From Diadema setosum (lineage: Eukaryota; Echinodermata; Echinoidea; Diadematoida; Diadematidae), in NCBI GenBank assembly GCA_033980235.1, contig CM067070.1, forward strand, positions 3,692,978-3,756,977: a stretch of 64,000 bases of DNA, in the 5' to 3' direction. Positions within the stretch are counted from its first letter, which is position 1, and each line of letters starts with the position of its first letter. A program made the position numbers and the translations under genes. The notes beneath the pieces are model-generated. The model saw only the letters and a program-made list of their open reading frames with translations, was not told the origin of the DNA and did no database searches. Shown in pieces: positions 33,101-46,629 of the stretch.

Positions 33101-36100
33101 GCCCTTTCTAAAGTGTTGATACACTTGAGAAAGGGCGGCGAGACGCTCGAAAATTTTTGTGCAGAAATAAACCGTCGATGGATACAGCATGAACTTTGTT
33201 CCAGTTTTGTTACTTATCTTTTTATCTTGCCAATATGTGGACAACCTAATCAACATACTGTGTGTGTGTGTTTCAGTTTCACATTTTTAGACATCCCGAT
33301 ATAGCAGTGGTAATCTGACAGAGGCTCAAGTGCATTGCTTTGGATTTCTAATTCCTTTATCGTTTAGTCAAAAAATGAAAATAAAGAGAGTCGTAGTGCC
33401 TGGAGACTGTTAAATAAAATTTATACATTTTTGGAAATCACACTAACTTTCGATATTGGTGGACCAAGAAAACTGTTCTTTATTTTAGTGGCCTAAATAG
33501 GGCCTACAATATTAACGTGAAACAAATAGAAGTATTCCTCGTGTTATTCTTCTCAAAAAGTCGTATGCGAATAAAAACAAAAAAAAAGCTATCCCTTCAG
33601 TTTATAAATATTAATTTGCTTTTTTATTTTTAATTGGAAATAATGAGAATTAGACTTCCTTTAGTCACAAAAACAACAGAAATGAACATAAACATGAACA
33701 AAAAACCCCAGCAAACGAACACAAAAAAGGAAAAAAGAAATCCATTAAGAACATGTAATTTCTTTTGTAGGGGACAATGGATCATAACGAAGTAACTTTT
33801 ACGAGTGTGAGATAATGTTTGTGCATTTCTAGGATTGATTACTTGTGCACGTGATCAGATCTTTGGTTGATTATTTTTCAAGTTGTGTGTGATTGGGTGT
33901 TTGACGGTCCGTGTGTGAGCGTGTGTGTGTGTGTGTGTATAAATATATGTTGTGCCAAAAGTCAAAATAAAGACTGGCAATAATCAGTGAAAAATTGTGC
34001 GCCTGATCCAGAAATGTGTATTTTAGGTATGCGTAGGAGAACAAGAACTCACTATTCTCGACATTACTCTTCTCCAGATGCAGTGTTGTAATCTGTATCT
34101 TCTTGGATGATTCTCCGCATTCGTAACGGCAGGAGAGCCGGACGGAGTACCTTGTCGACGGCTCCAGGTCGAGCACTTGGTAGTAATTGTCAGCCCCAAT
34201 GTTGTGCACAAGAGTTGTGATGCACTGACTCATAACGGTGAAATTTCCTGTCAAATTAAGTACCGGCATGTAGAAGTTATAGTCATGTAGATGTGATCTT
34301 GTTCAGGTGCATTCATTTTATGATGAAATGATGAAGTAAGATGGGTGAGGTATTCGAGAAATGAATAAGATTTCTACTAAAGATTATCTATACGTGGCAT
34401 TACAGTTGTGTACGTTATGACCCCGTTTACAGTGCGAGGCTCGGCCGCGGCCGAGCCCTCTTTCATTTCAGTCTAAACGCGCAAAAGGCCAAATGGGAGG
34501 CCAAAATTGGCCTCGCCTTTGGCCACGCTCTGGAGGTGGTCTCGGCCGCGGCCGAGAAGCGGCCGAGCCCGACCTCTTCTCAATGTAAACGCAACTGGGC
34601 CAAATGCGCGGCCAATTTTAGTCTGGCTTCCAAACCCTCTGCCTTTACTACTTCTCTATTCAGGATATTAACCCCCTCAACGTCGAAAACTAGTATAATT
34701 TAAGGTGGTTTTGTCCTGCAAAGGATTTTCCTTCGGCAAAGGCCTTTGCCCGAACGGCGACTTCGTCGCCACGGAATTCAGTTGGCAAAGGGTCTGAAAA
34801 CCAGACAATAACGAATTGCGTTTGTTTATAAGACCAGGCGTCCACTAAGGCGCGGACAAGACCCGGACAAGACCCGGAATGCAAATTTTGTATTCCGCAC
34901 TCCTTCGGCAACCTGTCCGCACGTTCCTGAACGTGTCCGCTCATTGTCCTAAACATGTCCGGGCGTTTCCGCACTTTCGGGAGAGAGAAAAATTTCCGCG
35001 TCCAAATTTTGATCGAGACCAAAATTTGGATTAGAAAATGAACTTCCTGACACCTTCGGCAACTTGTCCTGACGATGTCCTGAGGATGTCCCGCTTGTCC
35101 GGAACCATTCCGCTCCTTCCGCACACGCTCCGGAAAGAATCCCGCGGTGTGGGGAAGCTTCGCGAATGAAGGCGGAAGACACCAGGAATGTTTTAGGACA
35201 GCGCGGAGCCGATGCGGATCTGTATATGCAAGTGTCCGGAACCGATGCGGAAATGTTGTGATCCAGACACGAAAGTGTCGACAATTTCCGCGAGCGTCAT
35301 GCCAATGAAACGCAAAAAGAGCAAGAAGGGAGGCGAGGCCCTCATTAATATCCCCATCACAGGCACACCTTTCGTCTAGTGATGAAGAACAAGTAAATCT
35401 AAGGTGTTCCCGGTCCCAGAAGGCAAAGAAGAAGGTAGTAGAGACTGTGCCAATAGCAACCAGAAAGAAGTGAAATCAGCCCCCCTAACCCCCTAGTAAG
35501 TTTATGTTGATTTTTTTATGTTATTTTTCATCTGAGTGACTTTCATGGTTCCCATTACTCACTATGGTACATTTTCCTTTATGTTGTTTTCTTATTTTAT
35601 TTGCAAACAAACTACGTTGTCCCATGTGACAGCCCAGCTGAAAAATCACAAAAGTAGGTGGAAATACATTCAGAAAAAAAAGCATAGAATTTTGGGCTAA
35701 ATGTTAATGTATTATATAAACATGAACAAGTTGTTGTTCATACGTAAATGCTCTCTAATGATACAATATTAGAACAAAAGACAAATTCATCACAATAAAA
35801 AGCATGAATTCAATTGCAAAAATATACCTGTGGTCTCATTACAATGTAATATCTTTGAAGCCCAAAATAACAATAAAAGCTAAAGATAATAGAGGAAAAT
35901 GAAGAATTTTCTGTCAAATCAAAATTCAAGTGAAATGAGAGAAAAAGCAATGAATTATGAACTCGAAAAAGTGTTTAATTTCTTTCTTTCTTTCTTTCTT
36001 TTTTTGCTGAGTGTATATATTTAAGTACACTCTAAGCATCACACATCATTTCAGAAATATGCTTTACCTAAATGATTTTCGTAGTTGTTATTACCTAATA

Positions 36101-37919
36101 ATTTTATTTTCTCTTTTTGTTGTAGTTGCAAATAAACTCGATTGTCCAATTTGACAGCACAGCCGAACCCCTCCCCCCCCCCCCAAAAAAAAAGTAAATT
36201 AAAGTAGGTTAAAAATATTTCCCCATTTTTACACTTCATTGACAATAGGTTAGTAAGCTCTCAGCATGAAAAAAAAAAAAAAAAAAAAAAAACCTCCTCC
36301 GACTTGAATCATTGCAAAATGTTCACAAGTGATCAAACTAAGAGAGAGCTAGAGATGCACAAGGGTAAAGATGAGAGAAAGAAAAACAAATTTAATGATT
36401 AGGATCGTTTTGGCATGCTCTGCAGAAGTATCAGACAAAACATGTATATACTTCACGATGGATAAAGCACAGGTCTAAAAAAGGGTATATATATATATAT
36501 ATATATGGTTCAAAAAGTTTGCGAATATCATCCATGTGACTGTAGGCAGAGAAAAGATTGTTCTCCCAGATGAGACATATTAAAAAAAAAAATGAGTCGT
36601 CAGCCGACATGCAGACAATCCTATTCTTCGACTTTAGGTGGTCAAATTTGTAAAATAATATTGACCAATCATATCAATATAATATCAGCAGCTACTGCGG
36701 AAGCACAACAAGGAGCATCAATGACGGCTAGCAGTCAAATGAGGAAAAGTCAAAGTCAGCGCCAAATTTATACCTTTCCATTTTCCTGGTATTGTCCGCA
36801 GTTTGTCCGCATGCCTACCTTATGTTGTCCGGAAGGCATCCTGATTGTCCGCGTTCATTCCTGGTGTAATCCTAGATGTTTCCGCGCTGCCCGGCTACGA
36901 TTAGCATATTCCGAGGTATTTCGCGCTCTTCCGTAGTGATTCCTAGGAATGTCCGCAGTCAGTCGTAGGAATGTCCGCAGTCAGTCCGCGGACAGTCCGC
37001 GGACAGTCCGCAGACAGTCCTAGGAATGTCCCAGAACAAGCCGATTCACAAAGTGAAGCCCCAGTCACATAATGTTCTGCGTCCGACGTTACGTCCAAAA
37101 AAGGTCATTTTTTTTTTTCTGCGGAATGCCGCGGATCCCTTGCCGTCACCAGAAAAAAAAATTACATAACATACGCGAAGAAATGCGGGCGATGCGGACA
37201 GATACGACGAGATGTGGATACTTGCGTCCACTAGCGGATTTTCTTACGAATTGGCACATAATAAGCCCCAGTCACATAATGCTCTGCGTCCGGCGTTACG
37301 TCCAAAAAAGTCATTTTTTCCGCGGACCCCAGCGGATCCTTTGCCGTCACCAGAAATTTGTACAAAACATGCGGGCAAAAAATAAGGGCGATACGGACAG
37401 ATACGACCAGATGCGAATACTTGCGTCCACTTGCGGATATTCTTACGAATTGGAACATAATAGCTCTGAACACTTGCGGAGAGTTGCGGATATTTTGGGA
37501 TAGTTACGGATAGTTACAGATTGTTATTAATGATTATGGACAATTTGGTTTTCTCTTACGATTCCTGCTAAGTCAGTGTATTATGACAGCAAGGTTATCA
37601 CATTTTGGACTGTCTTACATTGTACACTGGGGAAAATTGACATTGAATTACGTACAAGTTGTGAAAAAATCGTAATTCTTTAAAATTTGCTTCACAATAG
37701 TAAAAGATTTATGAAATTTTGAACTTGAAGTTTGAATTTTGTTTGTGCAAGTCAAATATGAGTAAACGTCATAAATGTAAAGAATATAACTATGTGACCG
37801 TGCATCACAAAACGAACAAAAAGTCGCACAGACTGATTTTGTGTGAGGACTGAAAATAGGTGAAATGGGTCAACCGAGTCGATCTCGACTTGCCTACCCT
37901 GGGTAAATAAGGCCTTATC

Positions 37920-37975
<56 letters not shown>

Positions 37976-38828
37976 CATCATCATCATTATTGTTGCTGTT
38001 GTTATCATTATTATTAGTAGTAATAGTAGTAGTAGTATTGTTATTATTATTATTATTATTATTATCATTATTATTATTAATTTCAGTTTAATCTGATAAT
38101 CCCCTCATTGCTGTTACTCCGGTGGTTTCCATCCTGTTTTTTGTCCCATTCATCGCACAACCAGCACGGCTTGATAAAAATTAAGCGCTTGATTAGACAC
38201 TGTACTTCAGAGCCTCTTTTCTCAGTTTACACTTTTTCTAAGTGTGTGCATTCTTTCCACTATTTAGATAGGTTAGGAGAGTCCATTTGATTTGAGTAAT
38301 ACATCATTTTAAAGCTTAAAGTCTGCTTTTTCAGAATATGCTCTTACCTAAGATTTCATGTGTGGCGACTTTTTGTGTGTTTTGTGGTGCAGGGTCACAT
38401 ATAATATCACTTTACCACAAATAAAACACAAAGTTAAACATTAGAGTAAGAAAATATTACTTGCAGTCATGGAATAGACAAACTGTGGCTACGCTGTCGT
38501 TGCTCAGCGAAATTCATGACTTACTGGGTTATGTTAAGAAGATATTTATGATAAAGCAATGTTTATTAAATTTACAGAAAAGAAAAAGACATCAGAACTT
38601 TCAAAAACCCCTCCCACACCCAAGTACAATATCAAGTCATCTCTTGAAGTAATGTATTTTCTGTTTGAATTTTTTGTATGCATGTGATTTTGTAATGCGC
38701 AGTAGAGTATATTATCATAGTAGCTGCGCAATATAAACGTCCTTTATTATCATTGTCATTATTATCATTATTTTTATTATTATTGTTATGATTACAGTGT
38801 ATTATTATTATCATTATTATCATTATTA

Positions 38829-38889
<61 letters not shown>

Positions 38890-41800
38890 AACAAATGTAA
38901 TACACATTCGATGGAGCGTAAAGTGCATGGGTAAGACTATAGAGAAATAAATCAGGGGCGGATCCAGGAATTCTGTAAAGGGAGGGGGGGCGTGACTAAT
39001 ATTTCTAGTGCCACTTCCGGGTTTCATTTCATTGTTTTTCTTTTTATTTCTTTTGTTTTTTACGAAAATTAAAGGGGGGAGGCGTGCGCCGGTTGCGCCC
39101 CCCTCTGGATCCGCCACTGTAAATTCGTTCTCATTTTATATAGTTGCCCGTGTCCCACACCTTGCCTGGCCAGAAAAGTGAATAAAATGCTATCACCCCA
39201 TCCCCTACCCAAAATATTGCTTTTTTCGAAAAATACACATTCGAAGAGTACAAGAAAAAAAAGTTCAGCACCAAGAGTCAACCAATGTCATGAGTATACA
39301 TGGTATGGGTGCCACTCAAGATGACCATTAATTGTGGGAGAAATTTCATAATTTGACCATGCAGTTCTGCCTCTCCACCGCTCCGACTGTGTTGTAGTAT
39401 TCCTTCAGGTAAAGGCGCTGCAGCTTGGCAACAGGAGTAGTGTGCCTTCCCACGAGTCTCTGTGTTCCCATGCGAGTGGAAAACGGAAAAAGTCGAAGGA
39501 CGTAATTGTCCGCAACATCCGTTGCTGTCCGTAAATATCCGTAAGCGGACGAAACTGTTGTGATACGTTAACTTGCCGTTAATTTCGGATACTTACGGTG
39601 GACGTAAGCGAACGCAAACGGACGGAAGGTAAATTTTTTTGCGGATGGTCTGCGTCCAAGCCACGGGTAGTTACGTTCAGTTACGGATAGTTACGTTTGG
39701 TTACGGTTACTTGCGTAAGTTTGCGTCCGTGGCGTCCCTCTGCGAAATTTTGAACATTTCAAAATTTCGCAGGTTCGGCGACGTCATTTTGCGTTTCTTT
39801 ACGGATGAGTTACGGACAGTTACGTCTACATACGTCCCTGCGGATGCCTGCGTCCACGCTGCGTCCCCCTGCGTCCACTCATTCGTATCTATCCGCAGCG
39901 GACGTAATCCATCGTAAAGCACTGTGTGACTGGGGCAATAGTTCTGAATACTTGCGGAGAGTTGCGGATATTTTCGGATTGTTACGGATAGTTACAGATT
40001 GTTATGAATTAATACGGACAATATGGGTTTCTCTGACGACCCCTGCCAAGTCAGTGTATTATGACAGCAAGGTTATCACATATTGGACTGTCTTACATTG
40101 TACACTGGGGAAAACTGAAATTAAATTACGTACAAGTTGTGAAAAAAAAAATCGTATTCCATTGATTTGCTTTACAGTTCGAAGTTCGAAGGCCGTGTCA
40201 CACCTTTCCGGGCAAGCCTTGCGTGCGACTTGCAAAGAACAATTTTACTACCCGGAGGTCCCCGTAGAATCCCCGTACATGACAGTACCTAGCACGTATT
40301 TCACTCGTAGTCGCCCGGAGGTGCGCACGCAAATCTTTTTACCCGCAACCATGTTTATGCCCTGTCACACCTTTCCGGCCAAGCTACTCGGGCTTTTTGC
40401 GTGTACGGATTTTCCAGCACACGGGACAATTTCTGAGGGCGGACAAGGGTTTGGCGAGTCGGTGTATGTGTCTTACTTGCTGGACGCGTTCTACGTAAAT
40501 TCTACTTGCGGGTAAACTGTGTGACCTGTGTACCAGTCTCGTGGGGGTTGACAACTTGAGTGAAGGAATTCCTCTGAAGAATGACAAAAGTCCCACGGAA
40601 TGTCATTATCTCGGTTGCATACAGGGACTGCGAAGTACTTGCTTGGGAGTTGCCTGCGAAGTGCTGCCGCTAAGGGCCTCCTACTGGCGTTCTACGTGGA
40701 CCTCTCGGGGCATCACCGCGACTCACCCGGAAAAAGTTTTGGTCATGCTCAAAACTTGGCTGCGGTTAAATCGGACCTGCGTGCGCACCTCCTGCAAACT
40801 ACTGGCGAGATACGCGCTAGGTACTGTCAGGTGCGGACCAACTGCGGAGAGCTCTGGGTAGCAAATCGATTTTGTTTCCCCGCAAGTCAAGCCGCAAAAC
40901 TTTCCTAGATACGGTATGACAAGGCCTTGAGCATGCTCAAAACTTGTTCCGAGTGAGTCGTGAGGGTTCGCTCGCAGAGGTACACGCAGAACACCAGTAG
41001 GAGACCCTTACCGGCAGCACCTCGCACCCAATAGTCGCTCGTAACAGAAAACGGATTGGTTTCAAAGCTGTCACACAGGTCACACGGAATACACGCAAGT
41101 AAAAGCTAAGTAGCACGCATCTAGTAGGTAAGAAACAAGTGCGAAACTTGCAAACATTCTTGTTCGCTCGTGGAAAATCTCCTGCGTGCTGGAAAATACC
41201 TCCTCGCCACAAGCCCGCGCATAAGCTTGCCCGGAAAGGTGTGACACCTCCTTTATAAAAGATATATGAAATTTTGAACTTTAAGTTTGGATTTTATTTG
41301 TGCAACTCAAATATGAATAAACGTCATAAATCTAAAGAATACATAACATAATTATACCACCAATAAAATACAACATAGATTGATAAGTTAAACATTAAAG
41401 TAAGAAAATATTACTTCCAGTCATGGAATCGACGAACTGTAGTTACGTTGTCGTTGTGCAGCGATATTGATAGCTTACTGGGTTATTTTTTGAGATTGTT
41501 ATGATAAAGCAATGCTTATTAAATTTCCAGAAAAAAAAGACAGTAGGACATTCAAACACCCCTCCCACACCCAAGTACTATATTAAAAAAAAATGTAATA
41601 CACATTCCATGGAGCGTAAAGTGGGTAAGACTATAGAGAAATACTAAATTCGTTCTCGTTGAAATAGTCTATTGCCGTCCCACACCTTCCCCTGCCAGAA
41701 AAGTGAATAAAATGCTGTCACCCTATCTCCTACCCAAAATATTGCTCTTTTCGAAAACTAAACGTTCAAAGAGTGCCAACTAAAATGACCATTTGTGGGA

Positions 41801-44800
41801 GAAATGTCATGATTTCACCATGCCGTTCTGCCTCTCCACCGCTCCGACTGTGTTGTAGCATTCCTTCAGGTAAATGCGCTGCAGCTTGGCAACACGAGTT
41901 GTGTGGCTTCCCATCAGTCTCTGTGTTCCCATGCGAATGGAAAACGGAAAAACGTCGAAGGACGTAATCGTCCGCAGCATCCGTAACTGTCCGCAAATAT
42001 CCGTAAGCGGACGAAAGTGTTGTGATACGTTAACTTACGGTTAATTTCGGATACTTACGGTGGACGTAAACGAACGCAAACGGACGGGAGGTAAAACTTT
42101 TTGCGGATGGTCTGCGTCCAAGCTACAGGTAGTTACGTTCAGTTACGGATAGTTACGTTTGGTTACGGTTACTTGCGTAAGTCTGCATTCGTGAACATTT
42201 CAAAATTTCGCAGGGTTGGCGCCGTCATTTTGCGTTTCTTTACGAATGAGTTACGGACAGTTACGTCTACATACGTCCCTGCGGATGCCTGCGTCCACAC
42301 TGCGTCCCCCTGCGTTCACTCATCCGTATCTATTCGCGGCGGACGTAACCCATCGTAAAGCATTGTGTGACTGGGGCAATATTCCGCGTCTGTCGCGGAC
42401 AGGATGCCGAAATGACAAAATTTGCTTCCGCAATCCTTCCGGGGCTTGTCCGCGCCCAAGTGGACGTCCGCCCTAAGCAGAGCTTCACTACGACAAAATA
42501 TTGAAAGGTTTGAATCAAAAGCGCGGCCGAGCCCGGCAGTGTAAACGAACAAAATTGCGGGGCTCGGCCTCACAATTGTGTAAACGGGGTCTAGGTCAAA
42601 GTATGGTACCATGAGTTATGGTTTCACTTTGGTTCGCCTTTGAACACTTGCAAAGCGGCCATATTATGAATTTGCAGTATCACTCAGAAGCGAGAAAAGG
42701 AAAAAATGGGAAAATGCTACTTACTAGAGTTGACATTGCAGATTTTCAGGTCGCAGTTTATTCCTTCCGAATCTACTCGTGGTTTAATGTCGGACTGCAA
42801 AATCATCGACGATGTGTCAACCTTAGATATTGCAAAATTAACGTCAATCATAGCACCTCGATGGCCTAATATTTAGGAGAATTATTGAAAGAGAAAAAAT
42901 ATATACATAATAGATACAGTGCCCGTAGCTGAAAATGCATACGTGACCCTGCATTACAAAACCAACAAAAAAGTCGCCAGACACGAATTTTTAGTTAAGG
43001 GCAGATTCTAAAAGAGCAGACTCTAAGTTTCAAAATGACGTATAACTCAATTCATATGAACTCTTCTAACCTATTCAAATATTGGAAAGAAAGCATTTAC
43101 TCTTAAAAAGTGTGAACTGAGAAAAGAGGTTGTGAAGTACGGGGTCTATTTAAGCGTTTAATCTTTACCAAACCGTGCAGGCTGTGATATGAATGGGACA
43201 AAAAACAGGATGTTAACCACCGTAGCAACAACAATGAAGTGATTATTGGTTTACGCTGAAATTGACTATGCTCTACTGATATATTCAGTTCATAATTAAT
43301 ACAAACTTTCAAGGAGATAGAGACCCTCCAGCCAAACTCGCCTGTCAGGTTGACCTTCGGTTTAACAGAAAAGTTTTGTGAGCTGCGTTATGGCCGAGTG
43401 TAGGCCTGGGGTGGATGGAGACCGTTAGACATTGCTCTCACCCCAACCCCCCCCCCCCCCCCAGCTCCTTTTTGAGGTACCTTCTTTTTTATGGAAACAT
43501 GTATATTAAAGACTAATGAGTTGGGATATGCATTGGTATTACTTCATTGATAATTTTGCCCTGGAATAAAGTACTGTGTAGTAACAAAACAGTCTAGTTT
43601 GGTAAACTATAATTCATCGTCCCGTCACATATTCTAAATTAAAGCGTCTTTCTCTCTTAACACACCTCTTAAAGGTACTAGCCCACATTTGCAAACCCAC
43701 GAAAATCAAAACTGCATAAAACAGGTCCAATATGACTTCAAGTACAAGTTATAACAGTAACATACCTCACCTGTCGCTCTTTGTCTATACCATTCGATAA
43801 AAGAGAGAAAATCATCGTTTTAAAATCAATTTTCAAGCCGGGTCAACCCAATCCAAAATCGAATTACGAGCGCGGGCTATAGCTACGTACATTGTACATG
43901 TAACACGTACGTGGACCGGAGCTAGCGAGCGTTATATCATACGCTTGCATACGGATTACGGTGCATTTTCATTTATTTATATGAAAATAATGGACTAATT
44001 GGAACGAAATTTTCCACAGGTGTTACTGCAATCATACCCAAACTCCATGCTAACTATGAGACCAATTGCTGCAGGTTTACAAATGTGGGCTAATACCTTT
44101 AATAGTTGTTTGTAAGAACATTATAGAAAAGAAAATAATTATGAGACGTATGTGATGAGATTAGTGAGGTAATCCTAAAGTTTGATAGTAGGGAGCTTTA
44201 GATTTTGACGCGCGGACGTTTGAGCCGACGCTTGCCCTGGACGTTCTTCTCTCCCTGCGTCGTGTGGAAAAGTAGCTTTAGATTACGCTGGGACGCAACG
44301 TATAAAAAAATAAAATCGCGCCCCCATATCATCAGTGCATGAAGAAGCTCTCTATGTCGCAAACTGTGCGGACGTGAAAAAAGCCCAGTACGCGTAGTAA
44401 AAAACTCAGGCGACGCAAGCTAAAAATAGATTGACTTTACGCGCGTTACTGCGCACGCTCAGAACATGTTTTTTTTTTGTTTTTTTCCCTTTGAACGTCC
44501 GCGCGTCTTAAATCTAAAGCTCCCAGGTGTTTAGGAAACGGGAGAATACTCACTGCAAACATGCACGGTTACGTTGACTTCTTGCGTGACGTCACGCCCG
44601 ATCGTGGCTTTACAGATGAGCTTCTGAAGATTGTTTTGTGTTCCCAAGGCAGAAACGACTAGCCGAGAACTCGCGTCATTCAAACGCGAATCCTGGGAGT
44701 TACTGGTTATATTGATGAGGTCGCCCGGCACCATTCTATCGTCGAGATACCACGCAATGGATGCAGAAGGCTTAGATCCACGGGCAATGCACCTGACAAC

Positions 44801-46555
44801 CAAATCCTCTCCTTCTTGAACGGTGACGTTTTCTTCCAACAACCTCCCGTTTCCGTCGTAGATCTCGATATGTCTGGGTGGGACTTCATATTAAAACGGA
44901 TATAAAGATGAGACTGCAAGATGATGAGACAACACTAACTGCCACGCTGACGGATGTCAAAATTAGGTCTGCACTTATGATTATAGGCATATTATAGTAC
45001 ATTACGAAATATATAAGTAACATACGTATCGTGTGTTCGTTTGTACAGTGTGTGTGTGTGTGTGTTCGTGTGTGTCTGTGTGTATTTGGAGATACATGTA
45101 TGCTCACAGAAGTACCCAAAAAATCCCCTAGATAGTCCAAGTTCAAGTTTTTTGATATTACTGAGCAATACATATTAAGTGACCGTGCACCACAAAACAA
45201 ACAAAAAGTCGCACCCCTTGATTTTATGTGATGACTCGAAACAGGTGAAATGGGTCAAAAGGCCAATCTTAGGTTTTTCATTACTATATCCCGAAATAGC
45301 AGTTTCTTCTACATTATTCTTTAGTTTGGGATCATAACACAAAAAATGGGAAAGTGTGTTTTCAGCAGTTTTCCTACAACCCCCTTTTTGGGGGAGAGTA
45401 GAATGATCAGTAAGAATTAGAGTCCCCTTTTCATTTCTTAAAATCCTTTGTACACTCTTCACTTTCAAGTCTAATAACTTTTTGAAAGGACAATGGTACT
45501 GTTTTGTAAGTTGACATTAATCATGGACAGAATGTGTTAAAAGCACATGCTTAATTTCACCTCAATCTGATTAATCCCTTCATTGTGGTTACTCGGGTGG
45601 TTGTCATCCTGTGTTTTGTCCCTTTCATCGCACAGCTAGCACGGCTAAGTGAATGATTAAGAGCCTGAATAGACCCTGTACTTCAGAGCCTCTCTTCTCA
45701 GTTCAAACCTTTCCAGATTGTGGGATTTCTTTCCATTATGTAGGACCCTGGTAGGTTAGGGAAATCCATTTGAATTGAGTTATACATTATTTTAAAGATT
45801 AGAGTCTGCCCTTTCAAAATCGGTTCCTAACTAAAAATCCATGTCTTGCGACTTTTAGTTGGTTTTGTAATGCAGGGTCATATGCTGTATGTATAACGAG
45901 TATCTGAATATAAGAACGACCCAAGTCCATGGAAGACCATTTAGAGTAAACTTCAGAAAAAAAAAATCATATCTTTTTTATTTGTCCAATAATATTCTAT
46001 TTAACTGTGATGGGAAGGAAACATTGTATATACAAATTAGAACATATATCATTATGACAATTAACATTTACATTAATTGTGGAGAGGCCATTTGATTTGA
46101 GTTATACATTATTTTAAAGCTTAAAGTCTGTTCTTTCATAATATGGTTTTAACTAAAAATTCATGTCTGGCGACGTTTTGTTTGTTTTGAGGTGCAGGGT
46201 CACATAGTATTGGACAAATAAAGAAATAAATGATTTTTTTTTTTAAGTTTACTCGAAATGGTCTTCCATGGACTTGGGTCGCTCTTATATTCAGATACTT
46301 ATATATATGAAGAGTTTGTTTGCAAAAACCGATAAGTCCATTTTTGAAGATTTTGAAGTACGGTCTCTGTGATAAAGTACAAAATAATACCTTTTAAATG
46401 ATATATTGGTCACTAGATATAAAGGTACATTCTTGAAGTTATGGTCAAAAGAAGCAAAAATTTTCTTATTATTCTCTTTATTTTTCTTGACCTTTAATCG
46501 CAAATATCTCCATTTGGCAAATATGGACTTATCGGTTTTTGCGAACAAACTCTTC

Positions 46556-46629
<74 letters not shown>

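Larger units (their letters stand above)
37461..42381 (+). repeat. Tandem duplication of a 2.45-kb unit (copy 1 37461-39938, copy 2 39939-42381)
   Basis: Both copies start with TAG(C/T)TCTGAA(C/T)ACTTGCGG and end with CATCGTAAAGCA(C/T)TGTG then TGACTGGGGCAAT, the latter being the inverse of the 37054/37263 ends. Shared internal blocks include TCAGTGTATTATGACAGCAA, ATTACTT(G/C)CAGTCATGG and GTCCCACACCTT. Copy 1 carries an R1 and a short hAT-like insert that copy 2 lacks; copy 2 carries a 1.06-kb TIR insert that copy 1 lacks. Confidence 0.85.
34835..42470. mobile_element. Second-layer TIR element (GCGGACAAG ends)
   Basis: Left CAGGCGTCCACTAAGGCGCG then GACAAG; right, inverted, CTTGTCCGCGCCCAAGTGGA then CGTCCG. 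About 22 of 26 positions agree. Subterminal regions are rich in GTCCGCA and TGTCCGG motifs at 34840-35290 and 36790-37030. Non-coding. Confidence 0.5.
34419..42591. mobile_element. Outer TIR element of an 8.2-kb nested repeat block
   Basis: The left end begins GACCCCGTTTACA and the right end is the inverse TGTAAACGGGGTC, both followed inwards by GC-rich GGCTCGGCC motifs. The interior is filled by other elements (34835-42470, 37054-42381, 37793-38399, 38953-39119 and 40189-41253). It occupies the intron between the two FN3 exons of IgR-A. No transposase frame was recognised. That it is one element is inferred from the matching ends. Confidence 0.55.

Noticed and set aside
34690..42612. Several open frames of 70-236 codons on both strands
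   Set aside because: They lie in GC-rich terminal and subterminal transposon repeats, occur in duplicated copies with different frames, and show no recognisable domain.
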